A stretch of 64,000 bases of DNA. It comes from Anaerostipes sp. (GTDB lineage: Bacteria; Bacillota; Clostridia; Lachnospirales; Lachnospiraceae). The DNA lies in contig JAQWFL010000007.1 of the NCBI GenBank assembly GCA_028704435.1, forward strand, positions 1 to 64,000, written 5' to 3'. Shown piece by piece: positions 8,079 through 16,689 of the stretch; position 1 is the stretch's first letter; every line of letters starts with the position of its first letter. The notes under the pieces are model-generated. The model had not been told where the DNA came from. It did not search any database and saw only the letters and a program-made list of their open reading frames with translations. The translations under genes and the position numbers were made by a program.

Positions 8079-9755
8079 TTATTTTACGTGATTATGAGCT
8101 TCACTAATTACTTTTGCCAAAGCTTCTTTTGCTTCTGTTGGAAGAGCATCATAACCATCTTTTTCAGTATCTTTTTCAAAGATAAAGTTTAGGCGTTCTG
8201 TCATTCTTGCTTTTAAAGTATTTACATATACTTCATCATTAAAATCCGGAATATATCCTTCGACTTCTAAAACTTCCATATTGCTGAAAGGTCCCCAAGG
8301 CTTTAATTGAGCACTTCCTTCTACAATTTGCTCAATAGAGTTTAGGGTAACAGAAGGAGTAATATCTTTTCCCATAAAATCTCCTGTGTTTAAAATATAG
8401 CAGTCTACATTTCTATCCTTTACAAGAGAACGGAACTTCTTATAGTCGTTAACTAATGGATAGGTTCTAAATGGGTTGGCATATGGCTCTACAACAAGTT
8501 TATTTGGGTCAATACCAGGAGCTAGACGTTCTGCGGTTGATCTTTTTGTTGCAAGTGTTGCACCCATAACAGCGGCTAAGTTTGAACCATTAATCTTAAT
8601 TAGTGGTGGAATTGTAGGATCTTTCATAATCCAGAAAATAGCACTGATTGGAGATACAATTTTGTCTACACGGTTTGGTGACCAAAGTTTTGACTTAATG
8701 GCACGACCGTTTCCGTTTCGAATATCCTCTGTAACTAATACTACTTTTCCTTGATTATCTACTGTTGCAGAACAGTTCTGTGCTGTAAGAAGGAATTTGT
8801 TATCTGGGCAGCCGGTTGGATAATCTGCGGTTTTATCAAAATAAGTTGGTTCCATGGCAATGGAAGCACCTGTCTTTGTATTGATAATAAATGCATCATC
8901 ATGTAATACAGTGATTCCTTTATACTTATTACCATGTGTTGCATGGGTTAGAGTTGATTTTCCAGAACCGGATAGTCCAAAGAAAGAAGCAACAAAATGA
9001 TGTTTTGGAGAATCTGAAACTTGAAATTCCTTTTGTCCTCCGTGGCAGGAAGCATATCCATGACGATTTGCAATTGCCCAGGCAATGGTAAGAGTTCCTT
9101 TTTTGTGTTCACCAAAATATTTCATACCTAATAATGCAGCACAATTTTCTTCTGTGTTAAAGTATGTTAAGCCAAGAGGATGTTCTTTGTGTGTCCATTG
9201 AGGATCAGAGAAAATATAAATATCAGATTCTCCATCAATGGAATCTGATTTTTCATACATCTTCATATATTCTTCAGATTGATATTGGAAATTTAACATC
9301 CAAGAATAAAGAATATTTTCTTCACCTTCTGGAATTAACAAGTGTGCTTTTACCATAAACTCTGGGTCAAGACCAATATATACTTGTGCATGATAAAGAG
9401 TCGTCCAGCGGGTATCGTAAACAGCGTCCATTAACTTTAAATCTAAATCCTTTTCATCTACACCTGGTTCTCCAGCGATACGTCTTGCAGCAGCGCAGCG
9501 CCCAGTTACAGAGCCATCATTGAAAAGTAAAACCTTTGCATCTTCATCAAGACCAAAATCTTCACCTTTGTAAACTGGCATATCAGTTACAATCGTTCCT
9601 GGTGAATTCTTTGCTAAGTCATAAGCCTGCTTTAAATCTTTTACTTCGATTACATTGTTTCCGTAGAATGCAGCCTCAATAATGGAACGAGTTTTTGAAA
9701 AACCTGGTTTCCCTTTTCCGATTTCATCATGGTTATAATGTGCTTTTGTTGACAT
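8079..9755 (-). CDS. pckA: phosphoenolpyruvate carboxykinase (ATP)
   Basis: A 558-residue ATP-dependent PEPCK interconverting oxaloacetate and PEP. The kinase P-loop GLSGSGKST is at about 260-268, HDDAF at 285-289 carries the metal-binding aspartate, and RCAAARRIAGEP (about 86-97) and a C-terminal VEPYANPFRTYPLVNDY region are typical. In fermentative gut bacteria this enzyme usually runs towards oxaloacetate for ATP gain; that is inference. An AGGAGG site precedes the ATG. It lies 11 nt downstream of the DUF885 lipoprotein gene, hence probably in one operon. Confidence 0.95.
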   Translation of the reverse strand: MSTKAHYNHDEIGKGKPGFSKTRSIIEAAFYGNNVIEVKDLKQAYDLAKNSPGTIVTDMPVYKGEDFGLDEDAKVLLFNDGSVTGRCAAARRIAGEPGVDEKDLDLKLMDAVYDTRWTTLYHAQVYIGLDPEFMVKAHLLIPEGEENILYSWMLNFQYQSEEYMKMYEKSDSIDGESDIYIFSDPQWTHKEHPLGLTYFNTEENCAALLGMKYFGEHKKGTLTIAWAIANRHGYASCHGGQKEFQVSDSPKHHFVASFFGLSGSGKSTLTHATHGNKYKGITVLHDDAFIINTKTGASIAMEPTYFDKTADYPTGCPDNKFLLTAQNCSATVDNQGKVVLVTEDIRNGNGRAIKSKLWSPNRVDKIVSPISAIFWIMKDPTIPPLIKINGSNLAAVMGATLATKRSTAERLAPGIDPNKLVVEPYANPFRTYPLVNDYKKFRSLVKDRNVDCYILNTGDFMGKDITPSVTLNSIEQIVEGSAQLKPWGPFSNMEVLEVEGYIPDFNDEVYVNTLKARMTERLNFIFEKDTEKDGYDALPTEAKEALAKVISEAHNHVK

Positions 9756-9766
9756 AATTATTCCTC

Positions 9767-11521
9767 CTAATGTTTTTGACTGTTAATACATTTTTCTAAT
9801 ACTGAAAAGCTGGTTGGTCCAGTATCAAGAATAAGTTTATGAAATGATTTTTCCTGATATTGTTTTCCCATTACTTTTTTATAACATACTTTCAATCTTT
9901 TGAATTCTAAAAATCCAATATAGTATGAAAGGTAATTACCGGGGTTTTCTATGACTTCTTGATAAAGTCGTGTCCCAATCTTCGTGTCTTGTATGTGATA
10001 AGTCTTTAAGAATTTTTGTACTTGCTTTAAATTCCATCCTTCATAGTTGACACCTAAGTCAATACGTGAGCTAAGTGCTAAACTAAGAGAATTATTGTAA
10101 GTCAATAATTTACGAATAGTTGCTGTATGTTTTCCAAAATCAAGAAAGGAGTAACTTTGATTCTCTACATAGGTTGCCCATCCTTCACAGTAACCTGGAA
10201 AATTTAAAACATAACGAATCAAGTTCTTCTTCTTGTGATAAAAATATGTGGTCTGATATAAATGACCAGGATAACCTTCATGTGCCAATGTGCTGAATAA
10301 CTGTAGTGGTTCCGTAAAATAGGCATTATTAATATAGATTGTATTTTCTTTATATGAGTCAAGGGTAGGAACCATATAAAACGCAGGACTTGCCTCTTTT
10401 TCCATAGAAGAGTCTACATACTTAATAGAAATATGAGAATTCAATGGGGCTGGGTAGGAAGCCTTTGTATAATTCTTTAGCTGCATTAAAATGTTCTTTG
10501 GGCTGGTCTTTGGATCAAACTTTGCGACGGCCTTTTCATAAGAAAGGAAACCGGAGGGATCTTTTGTACCAAGGAACATGAGAGATTGTTTGATTGTGTT
10601 TAAATCATCTACTGTTCTTTGAATTAAAACCGAAACGGAATCCTTTGTTCCCGTTAAAGAATGAACCAGTGCCGTATAATATGCCCGACCTTGCTTGTAA
10701 TAGGATAAACCCTTGGAATTTACGCCTAGACCCTTGTAACGCTCCAAATTAGCGGCCAAAGAATGAAAGGCAGGGAACACCTTACCTAAAACCAATTTGC
10801 GGTTTTTCGCGGTATATGAGCGCGTCATAGCCGGTGTCATCCAAGACAACTTCTTCACCCTTGAAGAAAAAGAGGTAAGAAGTATATTGTTCTTCTTATT
10901 TTTCGTAAATCGCCTGATTTGAACTAAAACTTTCTGAAGTGTAGTATCTGACATAAAAGAGCCATGTTTTAACTGTTCTTTCTCATAAGATAAAACAGAA
11001 TCAAAATACGATGGTACTTTGGAAAGAAGGGATAAATAAATATCAATGTCCTTCTTACGCTGAAAAGAATATTCACACAGAGAAATTGGAAGTTGAGACT
11101 GAACCCCTGAGGTTGGACTTAGAATAGATCCTAAATAGGGGATTTTGCTTAACATAAGTTGTGTTTCTAAGTAGTCCTTTAATGTAAGATAAGTTTCTTT
11201 CTCAGTTGATGAAAGCTCATCGTATGTAAACAGCTTTAAGGTATCCAGATACTTTGTTAATTTTTTGTGATTCGATGAAAAGGAGGATGGATGAAAATCT
11301 CCAAAAGTTGCAGCTTTGGAAGATATTCCATAAGACTCTGGCTCTGCTAACGTATAGTGCAGTGTTAACGTGTCAGAGGTTGCCATATCCTGAAAAACAT
11401 CTTTTGTGAAAGCTTTAAAATCTTTTTGTGTTGTGTCTGTTTTTGAAGGAAAGCACCCAGAAAAACAGAAAATTATCATAAGAAAAAAAGTAAAAATACG
11501 TCTTTGTAAACGAAAATGCAT
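9767..11521 (-). CDS. DUF885-family lipoprotein (putative metallopeptidase-like)
   Basis: A 584-residue exported protein. A basic start and hydrophobic stretch end in a lipobox-like CFSGC (Cys22), predicting lipid anchoring outside the membrane. The hallmark HEGYPGH lies in the C-terminal third in LAHEGYPGHLYQ, and YCEGWATYVE follows. Both are conserved in the DUF885 family, whose members look like zinc-dependent peptidases (HExxxxH-like metal ligands), though the substrate is unknown. It is followed 11 nt later by pckA. The pairing with central metabolism is odd and may only reflect shared promoter use. A TATAAT on the minus strand at 11555-11560 is a candidate -10, but the -35 is poor. Confidence 0.82.
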   Translation of the reverse strand: MHFRLQRRIFTFFLMIIFCFSGCFPSKTDTTQKDFKAFTKDVFQDMATSDTLTLHYTLAEPESYGISSKAATFGDFHPSSFSSNHKKLTKYLDTLKLFTYDELSSTEKETYLTLKDYLETQLMLSKIPYLGSILSPTSGVQSQLPISLCEYSFQRKKDIDIYLSLLSKVPSYFDSVLSYEKEQLKHGSFMSDTTLQKVLVQIRRFTKNKKNNILLTSFSSRVKKLSWMTPAMTRSYTAKNRKLVLGKVFPAFHSLAANLERYKGLGVNSKGLSYYKQGRAYYTALVHSLTGTKDSVSVLIQRTVDDLNTIKQSLMFLGTKDPSGFLSYEKAVAKFDPKTSPKNILMQLKNYTKASYPAPLNSHISIKYVDSSMEKEASPAFYMVPTLDSYKENTIYINNAYFTEPLQLFSTLAHEGYPGHLYQTTYFYHKKKNLIRYVLNFPGYCEGWATYVENQSYSFLDFGKHTATIRKLLTYNNSLSLALSSRIDLGVNYEGWNLKQVQKFLKTYHIQDTKIGTRLYQEVIENPGNYLSYYIGFLEFKRLKVCYKKVMGKQYQEKSFHKLILDTGPTSFSVLEKCINSQKH

Positions 11522-11581
11522 TCAAAAACCTCTTCAACTTAGATTCCTTCTAGTATTATACTATTTTTTCGAGGAAAAAAA

Positions 11582-11610
11582 TAGACTATACTGAAAAGAT
11601 GTACTATAAT
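11582..11610 (+). promoter_or_regulatory. candidate promoter of metG
   Basis: TAGACT (11582-11587), a 17-bp spacer and a perfect TATAAT (11605-11610) lie about 35 nt upstream of the metG start. The leader is too short to hold a T-box, so metG is not controlled that way here. Confidence 0.6.
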
Positions 11611-11644
11611 TATATAGACTAAGAGTAGAAATTGGAGGAAAGAG

Positions 11645-13594
11645 ATGAGTAAGAAACCTTATTATATTACAACGGCAATTACGTATACATCTGGAAAGCC
11701 TCATATTGGAAACACATATGAGATTATTTTAGCGGATAGTATTGCAAGATATAAAAGAATGGAAGGATGCGATGTATTCTTTCAGACAGGAACTGACGAA
11801 CATGGACAAAAGGTGGAACTAAAGGCAGAAGAGCAGGGAGTTACACCAAAAGAGTTTGTAGATGATGTTGCTGGGGAAATTAAGAGAATCTGGGATTTGA
11901 TGAATACTTCATATGATAAGTTTATTCGTACAACAGATGAAGATCATGAAAAACAGGTACAAAAGATTTTTAAAAAGTTATACGATCAGGGAGACATTTA
12001 TAAAGGACACTATGAAGGACTTTACTGTACTCCATGTGAATCTTTCTTTACAGAGAGTCAGTTAGTGGATGGGAAATGTCCAGACTGTGGACGTGAAGTT
12101 CAGCCGGCAAAGGAAGAAGCTTATTTCTTGAAATTAAGCAAGTATGCAGATCGATTAATTGAGCATATTAACACACATCCAGAATTTATTCAGCCAGTAT
12201 CTCGTAAGAATGAGATGATGAATAACTTCTTACTACCAGGACTTCAGGATTTATGTGTATCAAGAACATCATTTAAGTGGGGAATTCCTGTTGATTTTGA
12301 CCCTGATCATGTGGTTTATGTATGGTTAGATGCACTTACAAACTATATCACAGGAATTGGATATGATTGTGATGGGAATCATACAGAGCAGTTTAACAAG
12401 TTCTGGCCAGTAGACTTACATTTGATTGGGAAAGATATTATTAGATTCCATACGATTTACTGGCCGATTATTTTAATGGCCCTTGATGTACCTCTTCCAA
12501 AGCAAGTATTTGGACATCCTTGGTTGATGCAGGGAGATGGAAAGATGAGTAAATCAAAAGGAAATGTACTTTATGCAGATGATTTAGTAGATTTCTTTGG
12601 AGTTGATGCCGTTCGTTACTTTGTTCTTCATGAAATGCCATTTGAAAATGATGGAGTTATTACATGGGAGCTTATGGTAGAGCGTATGAACTCTGATCTT
12701 GCTAACACACTTGGAAACCTTGTAAACCGTACCATCTCTATGTCAAATAAATATTTTGATGGCATCGTAGAGGATAAGGGTGTAGCAGAAGATGTAGACG
12801 CTGAGTTAAAGGCTGTTGTAACTGGAACAAAGGCGAAGGTTGAGGCGAAGATGGAAGAACTTCGAGTTGCAGATTCTATGACAGAAATCTTTAACCTGTT
12901 TAAGAGATGTAACAAATATATTGACGAGACTATGCCTTGGGCACTTGCCAAAGATGAAGATAAGCAGGATCGCTTAGCAACTGTTCTTTATAACTTAGTA
13001 GAAGGTATCTTAACAGGAGCAGCACTTCTTGAACCATATATGCCAGAGACTTCACAGAGAATCTTAAAGCAGTTGAATGGAGAAGCTAGAACTTTTGAAG
13101 ATTTAGATACATTTGGACATTATAAGAACGGAACCAAGGTAACTGATCAGCCAGAGATTTTATTTGCCCGTTTGGATGAAAAAGAAGTATTAGAAAAGGC
13201 GGCAGTTTTAGTTGAAAAACAAAAACAAGAAGCCATGGGTGAACCAGTTATTGATATGGAAGCAAAAGAAGAAATTACGTTTGATGATTTTATGGGAATG
13301 CAGTTCCAAGTTGGTGAGATTATTGAATGTGAAGAAGTAAAGAAATCAAAGAAATTACTTTGTTCACAAGTTCGTGTTGGAAGCGAAGTAAAACAGATTG
13401 TATCAGGAATAAAAGCACACTACAGTGCAAAGGATATGGTTGGAAAGAAAGTTATGGTGTTAGTCAACTTGAAGCCAGCCAAGCTTGCAGGAGTTCTTTC
13501 AGAGGGTATGTTATTATGTGCCGAGAATGAAAAAGGAGAGCTTGCACTTATGGTGCCAGACAAAGATATGCCATCAGGAGCAGAAATCTGCTAA
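11645..13594 (+). CDS. metG: methionine--tRNA ligase
   Basis: A 649-residue class I synthetase charging tRNA-Met. The HIGH-equivalent HIGN is at 20-23. A single zinc site is formed by Cys128, Cys131, Cys145 and Cys148, the KMSKS loop is at 300-304, and an alpha-helical anticodon domain follows. The C-terminal tRNA-binding OB domain (about 545-649) contains MQFQVGEIIECEEVKKSKK and VSGIKAHY. The domain set is that of the homodimeric bacterial form. An AATTGGAGGAAAGAG ribosome binding site precedes the ATG. It stands alone between its own promoter and a terminator. Confidence 0.97.
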   Translation: MSKKPYYITTAITYTSGKPHIGNTYEIILADSIARYKRMEGCDVFFQTGTDEHGQKVELKAEEQGVTPKEFVDDVAGEIKRIWDLMNTSYDKFIRTTDEDHEKQVQKIFKKLYDQGDIYKGHYEGLYCTPCESFFTESQLVDGKCPDCGREVQPAKEEAYFLKLSKYADRLIEHINTHPEFIQPVSRKNEMMNNFLLPGLQDLCVSRTSFKWGIPVDFDPDHVVYVWLDALTNYITGIGYDCDGNHTEQFNKFWPVDLHLIGKDIIRFHTIYWPIILMALDVPLPKQVFGHPWLMQGDGKMSKSKGNVLYADDLVDFFGVDAVRYFVLHEMPFENDGVITWELMVERMNSDLANTLGNLVNRTISMSNKYFDGIVEDKGVAEDVDAELKAVVTGTKAKVEAKMEELRVADSMTEIFNLFKRCNKYIDETMPWALAKDEDKQDRLATVLYNLVEGILTGAALLEPYMPETSQRILKQLNGEARTFEDLDTFGHYKNGTKVTDQPEILFARLDEKEVLEKAAVLVEKQKQEAMGEPVIDMEAKEEITFDDFMGMQFQVGEIIECEEVKKSKKLLCSQVRVGSEVKQIVSGIKAHYSAKDMVGKKVMVLVNLKPAKLAGVLSEGMLLCAENEKGELALMVPDKDMPSGAEIC

Positions 13595-13622
13595 CGAAGT
13601 AAGAGTTTAGTGAGAAAAGGGA

Positions 13623-13663
13623 AAATCTATTTATGTTTATGAAATAACATAAATAGATTTTTT
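13623..13663 (+). terminator. terminator after metG
   Basis: A perfect 15-bp stem (AAATCTATTTATGTT and its complement) with a short A/T loop is followed by a T-run. Confidence 0.85.
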
Positions 13664-13703
13664 GTAATATGAAAGATTTGAGAGGATAAAAAGGAGGTTT
13701 AAA

Positions 13704-15728
13704 ATGGATAGTAGAAGTAATAAGATTTTAAATCGAATTGTTCAAAAAGGGACTGGAGCCGTAAAATATTTTGCTGACACCTTTTATTTGTCAGAACGAA
13801 TGGTCCGAATTATTATTAAGGACTTAAATGAGGAATTAAAAGAGAAAGGACTTCCACTTCTTGTAGTTTCTAAAGATGGACAGATTTATTTTGAAGAAAC
13901 GGGAGAATTGTTGGAAGAACGAATACGACAGTTTATTATTACCAAGGATTTTTATACATATCGCTTATCTCCAACAGAACGAAAGACAATCGTTGCTATG
14001 ATTTTACTAAATCAGGATGACTACTGTACAGCGGCAACAATTTCTGAAAACTTAGGGACCAGCAGGAATACCATTTTAAAAGATATTGATGAAATGAAAA
14101 AATGGTTTCTGGAAAACAAGTTGAAATTGGAATCACTAGTACAAAAAGGATATCTTGTGTCAGGCAAGGAAAAGGACATTCGGAAGGGAATTCTAAAGCT
14201 GATTGAATTAAACTTAGATTGTTATGAATATGAAAATTCTGAAGTTTCCAGTGCATTTCAACATCTATTATTAAAACAGCTACACTATGAAACGATAATA
14301 AAGAGAATTCAAGAAATTGTTAAAAAAGCGGAACAGACATATCATACAAGATTTTCAGACTTTTCTTTTACAGAAGCAGTATACGAAATACTCATTGTTT
14401 TAGAGAGAGTCCGGTCAAATAAACTCATAGCTGAAAAAATTGGAGATGAGATTTTAAACAGTTCAAAGTATCCAATCAGTCACTTTATATTCACAGAGAT
14501 AGAAAAACAATATCAAATCGTTATCCCCCAAATTGAAAGAAAATATTTTGTTAGATGTTTAAGGCGTAAAAGTTATATTGAAAGTAGTACAACTAATATT
14601 GCTGAAGTTGTGATTCCAATTATGATTGGAGAGGCAATTCATAAAATTTCAAGACAATTAAAAATTAGTTTCTATTTGGACTTTTCATTGTATGATGTGT
14701 TAGTTGATCATATGAAATCAGCCATTTTTCGATTACAGAATGGAGAAGTGTTGGTAAATCCTTTTGGAAAAGAAATTGAAGAAAAGTATCCCAAGATTGC
14801 AGAAATAACAAAGGATGCATTAACTCCAATAGAAGAATATATAGGAGAAAAATTTGGAAATGATGAAATATCATTTTTAGTAATGTATTTTGCTTCGATT
14901 ATGGAGAAAAACAGACTAGAAGACAAGAAGAAAAAGAAAGTTTCAGTATGTATTGTTGGAGCCACAGGTCGTGGAACCATGCAGTTATTACGTGCAGGAT
15001 TGGCAGAATTTAATGATATCTTGGAAATTGTAGAAATAAGACCAGTTCACGAAATAGAACATATTAAGGAAGAAGAAATAGAAATGATTATTTCTTTAGT
15101 GCCGTTTTTCTCTAGAAAAATACCATGTGTAATTATTGATAGCCCAATTCTAAAAAAAGAAGATATTTATAAAATTCGTATGATGGCAATGGAATTACAA
15201 GAAACCCATCAATTGATTGAAAAAGAAAAAATCAAAGAAGCCATTGCTGTTGATAAAGCAAATGTTTTAAAAGTTCGTACCATGGAAAAATTTTTGCCTG
15301 TGAATCGAATTATGCTTGATGTAGAGGCAGAAAACTGGGAGGAAGCAGTAAGGATTTCTGGGCAGGCATTATATGAAGATGGAATTACAACAGAAACGTA
15401 TATAGAAGCAATGGTGGATGTAGTACGTGAAAATGGTTCCTATATTGTTATTTGTCCGGGTCTTGCAATTCCACATGCAGAAGAAGAAAAGGGAATTCTT
15501 CAGGAGGGAATAAGCCTTATTCGGCTAAAGAACCCAGTTTATTTTGAAAATACAGAGAATAATCCAGTCACGTATGTGGCAGGGTTAAGTGTAACAAGTG
15601 CTGAAAGTGTTAATTTTGTTATTTACAATTTAGTTCAATTGTTTGAAAATCCAAAGAGAATAGAAAAGCTGAATGAAATAAAAAATAGTCAAGATATGTA
15701 TGAATTTATATGTAGCTTTAGAGATTAA
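13704..15728 (+). CDS. PRD-containing PTS regulator with EIIA-like domain (regulator 1)
   Basis: A 674-residue MtlR/BglG-type regulator. An N-terminal HTH (about 1-60) and a second winged HTH with TAATISENLGTSRNTILKDI (about 110-129) precede two PRD regions (about 190-400). An EIIB-like domain starts near 412, and an EIIA domain occupies about 525-674 with the phosphorylatable histidine in LAIPHAEE (H591). In the EIIB-like domain the loop reads IVGATGRGT, so Gly419 seems to replace the usual phosphocysteine; Cys416 is three residues earlier in the strand. It precedes the first alditol PTS operon with its own terminator between, so it is transcribed separately and probably activates that operon when its substrate is available. 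Confidence 0.85.
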   Translation: MDSRSNKILNRIVQKGTGAVKYFADTFYLSERMVRIIIKDLNEELKEKGLPLLVVSKDGQIYFEETGELLEERIRQFIITKDFYTYRLSPTERKTIVAMILLNQDDYCTAATISENLGTSRNTILKDIDEMKKWFLENKLKLESLVQKGYLVSGKEKDIRKGILKLIELNLDCYEYENSEVSSAFQHLLLKQLHYETIIKRIQEIVKKAEQTYHTRFSDFSFTEAVYEILIVLERVRSNKLIAEKIGDEILNSSKYPISHFIFTEIEKQYQIVIPQIERKYFVRCLRRKSYIESSTTNIAEVVIPIMIGEAIHKISRQLKISFYLDFSLYDVLVDHMKSAIFRLQNGEVLVNPFGKEIEEKYPKIAEITKDALTPIEEYIGEKFGNDEISFLVMYFASIMEKNRLEDKKKKKVSVCIVGATGRGTMQLLRAGLAEFNDILEIVEIRPVHEIEHIKEEEIEMIISLVPFFSRKIPCVIIDSPILKKEDIYKIRMMAMELQETHQLIEKEKIKEAIAVDKANVLKVRTMEKFLPVNRIMLDVEAENWEEAVRISGQALYEDGITTETYIEAMVDVVRENGSYIVICPGLAIPHAEEEKGILQEGISLIRLKNPVYFENTENNPVTYVAGLSVTSAESVNFVIYNLVQLFENPKRIEKLNEIKNSQDMYEFICSFRD

Positions 15729-15775
15729 AAAAGACATGTTAAGAAATATAAGTTTCTTAACATGTCTTTTTTTTG
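15729..15775 (+). terminator. terminator after PRD regulator 1
   Basis: A 17-bp stem (AAAGACATGTTAAGAAA and its complement) with a 6-nt loop and eight T lies between the regulator and the PTS operon it probably controls. Confidence 0.9.
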
Positions 15776-15827
15776 TGCAATTTGATTCATTAGAACAAAT
15801 TATTGCAAAAAATAGCGAAAGAGTTTG

Positions 15828-15859
15828 GTCTTTATGATAAAGACAAATAAAAATATAAT
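15828..15859 (+). promoter_or_regulatory. candidate promoter and operator of PTS operon 1
   Basis: A perfect inverted repeat GTCTTTA-TGA-TAAAGAC (15828-15844) overlaps the position of a weak -35 (TTTATG). A perfect TATAAT at 15854-15859 lies 17 bp further on, 30 nt before the EIIA start. A strong -10 with a poor -35 covered by a dyad is what an activator-dependent promoter looks like. The binding protein is inferred, most simply the PRD regulator just upstream. Confidence 0.5.
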
Positions 15860-15888
15860 GAATTCATAAACAGAAAGGAGAGCAGAAA

Positions 15889-16374
15889 ATGTTTTGGGAG
15901 AACATAAAAAAAGAATTTGTTATAACAAATTTAAAAGCAAATTCGGAGAAAGAAGTGTTTGAAGAACTTGGACAGAGAATGGTAAACGCTGGAAGGTGTA
16001 AAGACAGTTTTGTTAAAGCACTGGAAGAAAGGGAGATGGTTTTTCCAACTGGAATATTGTGTGATGATATTGGAGTTGCAATTCCACATACAGATCCAGA
16101 GCATGTAAATGAGTCAACGATTTCTATTGCTAACTTGGACAAACCAGTGAGGTTTTATCATATGGGAACGAATCCAAAGGAGGGCGTAGAAGTTCAAGTA
16201 CAATTTATAATTATGCTTGCGATAGTGGGAACAAATCACTTGGATATGTTACAGAAGGCAATACAGTTAATTCAAGACAAGGAAGTGTTACTTAAGTTGA
16301 TTGGGGCAGGAAGTTCGGAAGAAGTAATTCAAATTATCAAAGAAAAGGAGATGCAAAATGAACAAAACAATTAA
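15889..16374 (+). CDS. PTS EIIA component, galactitol/fructose-type (operon 1)
   Basis: A 161-residue EIIA-2 family protein that passes phosphate from HPr to EIIB. The active histidine is H67 in GVAIPHTDPEHV, with the preceding FPTGIL element also conserved. The C-terminus is highly charged and overlaps the EIIB start by 17 nt. It is the first gene of a five-gene operon (EIIA, EIIB, EIIC, aldolase, dehydrogenase). The family includes GatA of the galactitol system; the exact substrate is not decided by sequence. Confidence 0.9.
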   Translation: MFWENIKKEFVITNLKANSEKEVFEELGQRMVNAGRCKDSFVKALEEREMVFPTGILCDDIGVAIPHTDPEHVNESTISIANLDKPVRFYHMGTNPKEGVEVQVQFIIMLAIVGTNHLDMLQKAIQLIQDKEVLLKLIGAGSSEEVIQIIKEKEMQNEQNN

Positions 16375-16669
16375 AATTTTGTCAGCTTGTGGAACAGGAG
16401 TAGCAACATCAACAGTTGCAGCAGAGACGTGTAAAAAACTATTGGCAGAAAGAGGTTTTGAAAACGTAGATGTTACAGAATGTAAATCAATTGAGATTGT
16501 TGGAAAAGCAGAAGTTATAAACCCAGACGTTATTATACATACAGCAGAGATTCCACTGGATCAACTAAAAGGATATAGGGCATTTAGAGTGTTACAGTTT
16601 ATTACAGGCTTTGGGGCGGAGGAAGTTGCAGATGAAATTGCAGAGTATCTAAGGAGTAAAGAGGATTAG
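16358..16669 (+). CDS. PTS EIIB component, galactitol family (operon 1)
   Basis: A 103-residue GatB-like EIIB. The phosphocysteine is Cys11 in LSACGTGVATST, and the family fold continues with a second strand and an IPLDQLKGYRAFRVL region. It accepts phosphate from the EIIA encoded just upstream and hands it to the substrate bound by EIIC. Its start overlaps the EIIA gene by 17 nt, using AAGGAG inside that gene. About 20 nt separate it from EIIC. Confidence 0.92.
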   Translation: MNKTIKILSACGTGVATSTVAAETCKKLLAERGFENVDVTECKSIEIVGKAEVINPDVIIHTAEIPLDQLKGYRAFRVLQFITGFGAEEVADEIAEYLRSKED

Positions 16670-16689
16670 AAAGAAGAAGGAGGATATAT

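Noticed and set aside
11611-11644. T-box leader for metG
   Set aside because: The space between the promoter and the start codon is too short, and no T-box core is visible.
15776-15888. Sigma-54 promoter for PTS operon 1
   Set aside because: No GG-N10-GC element is present, and neither PRD regulator has the AAA+ domain of LevR-type sigma-54 activators.
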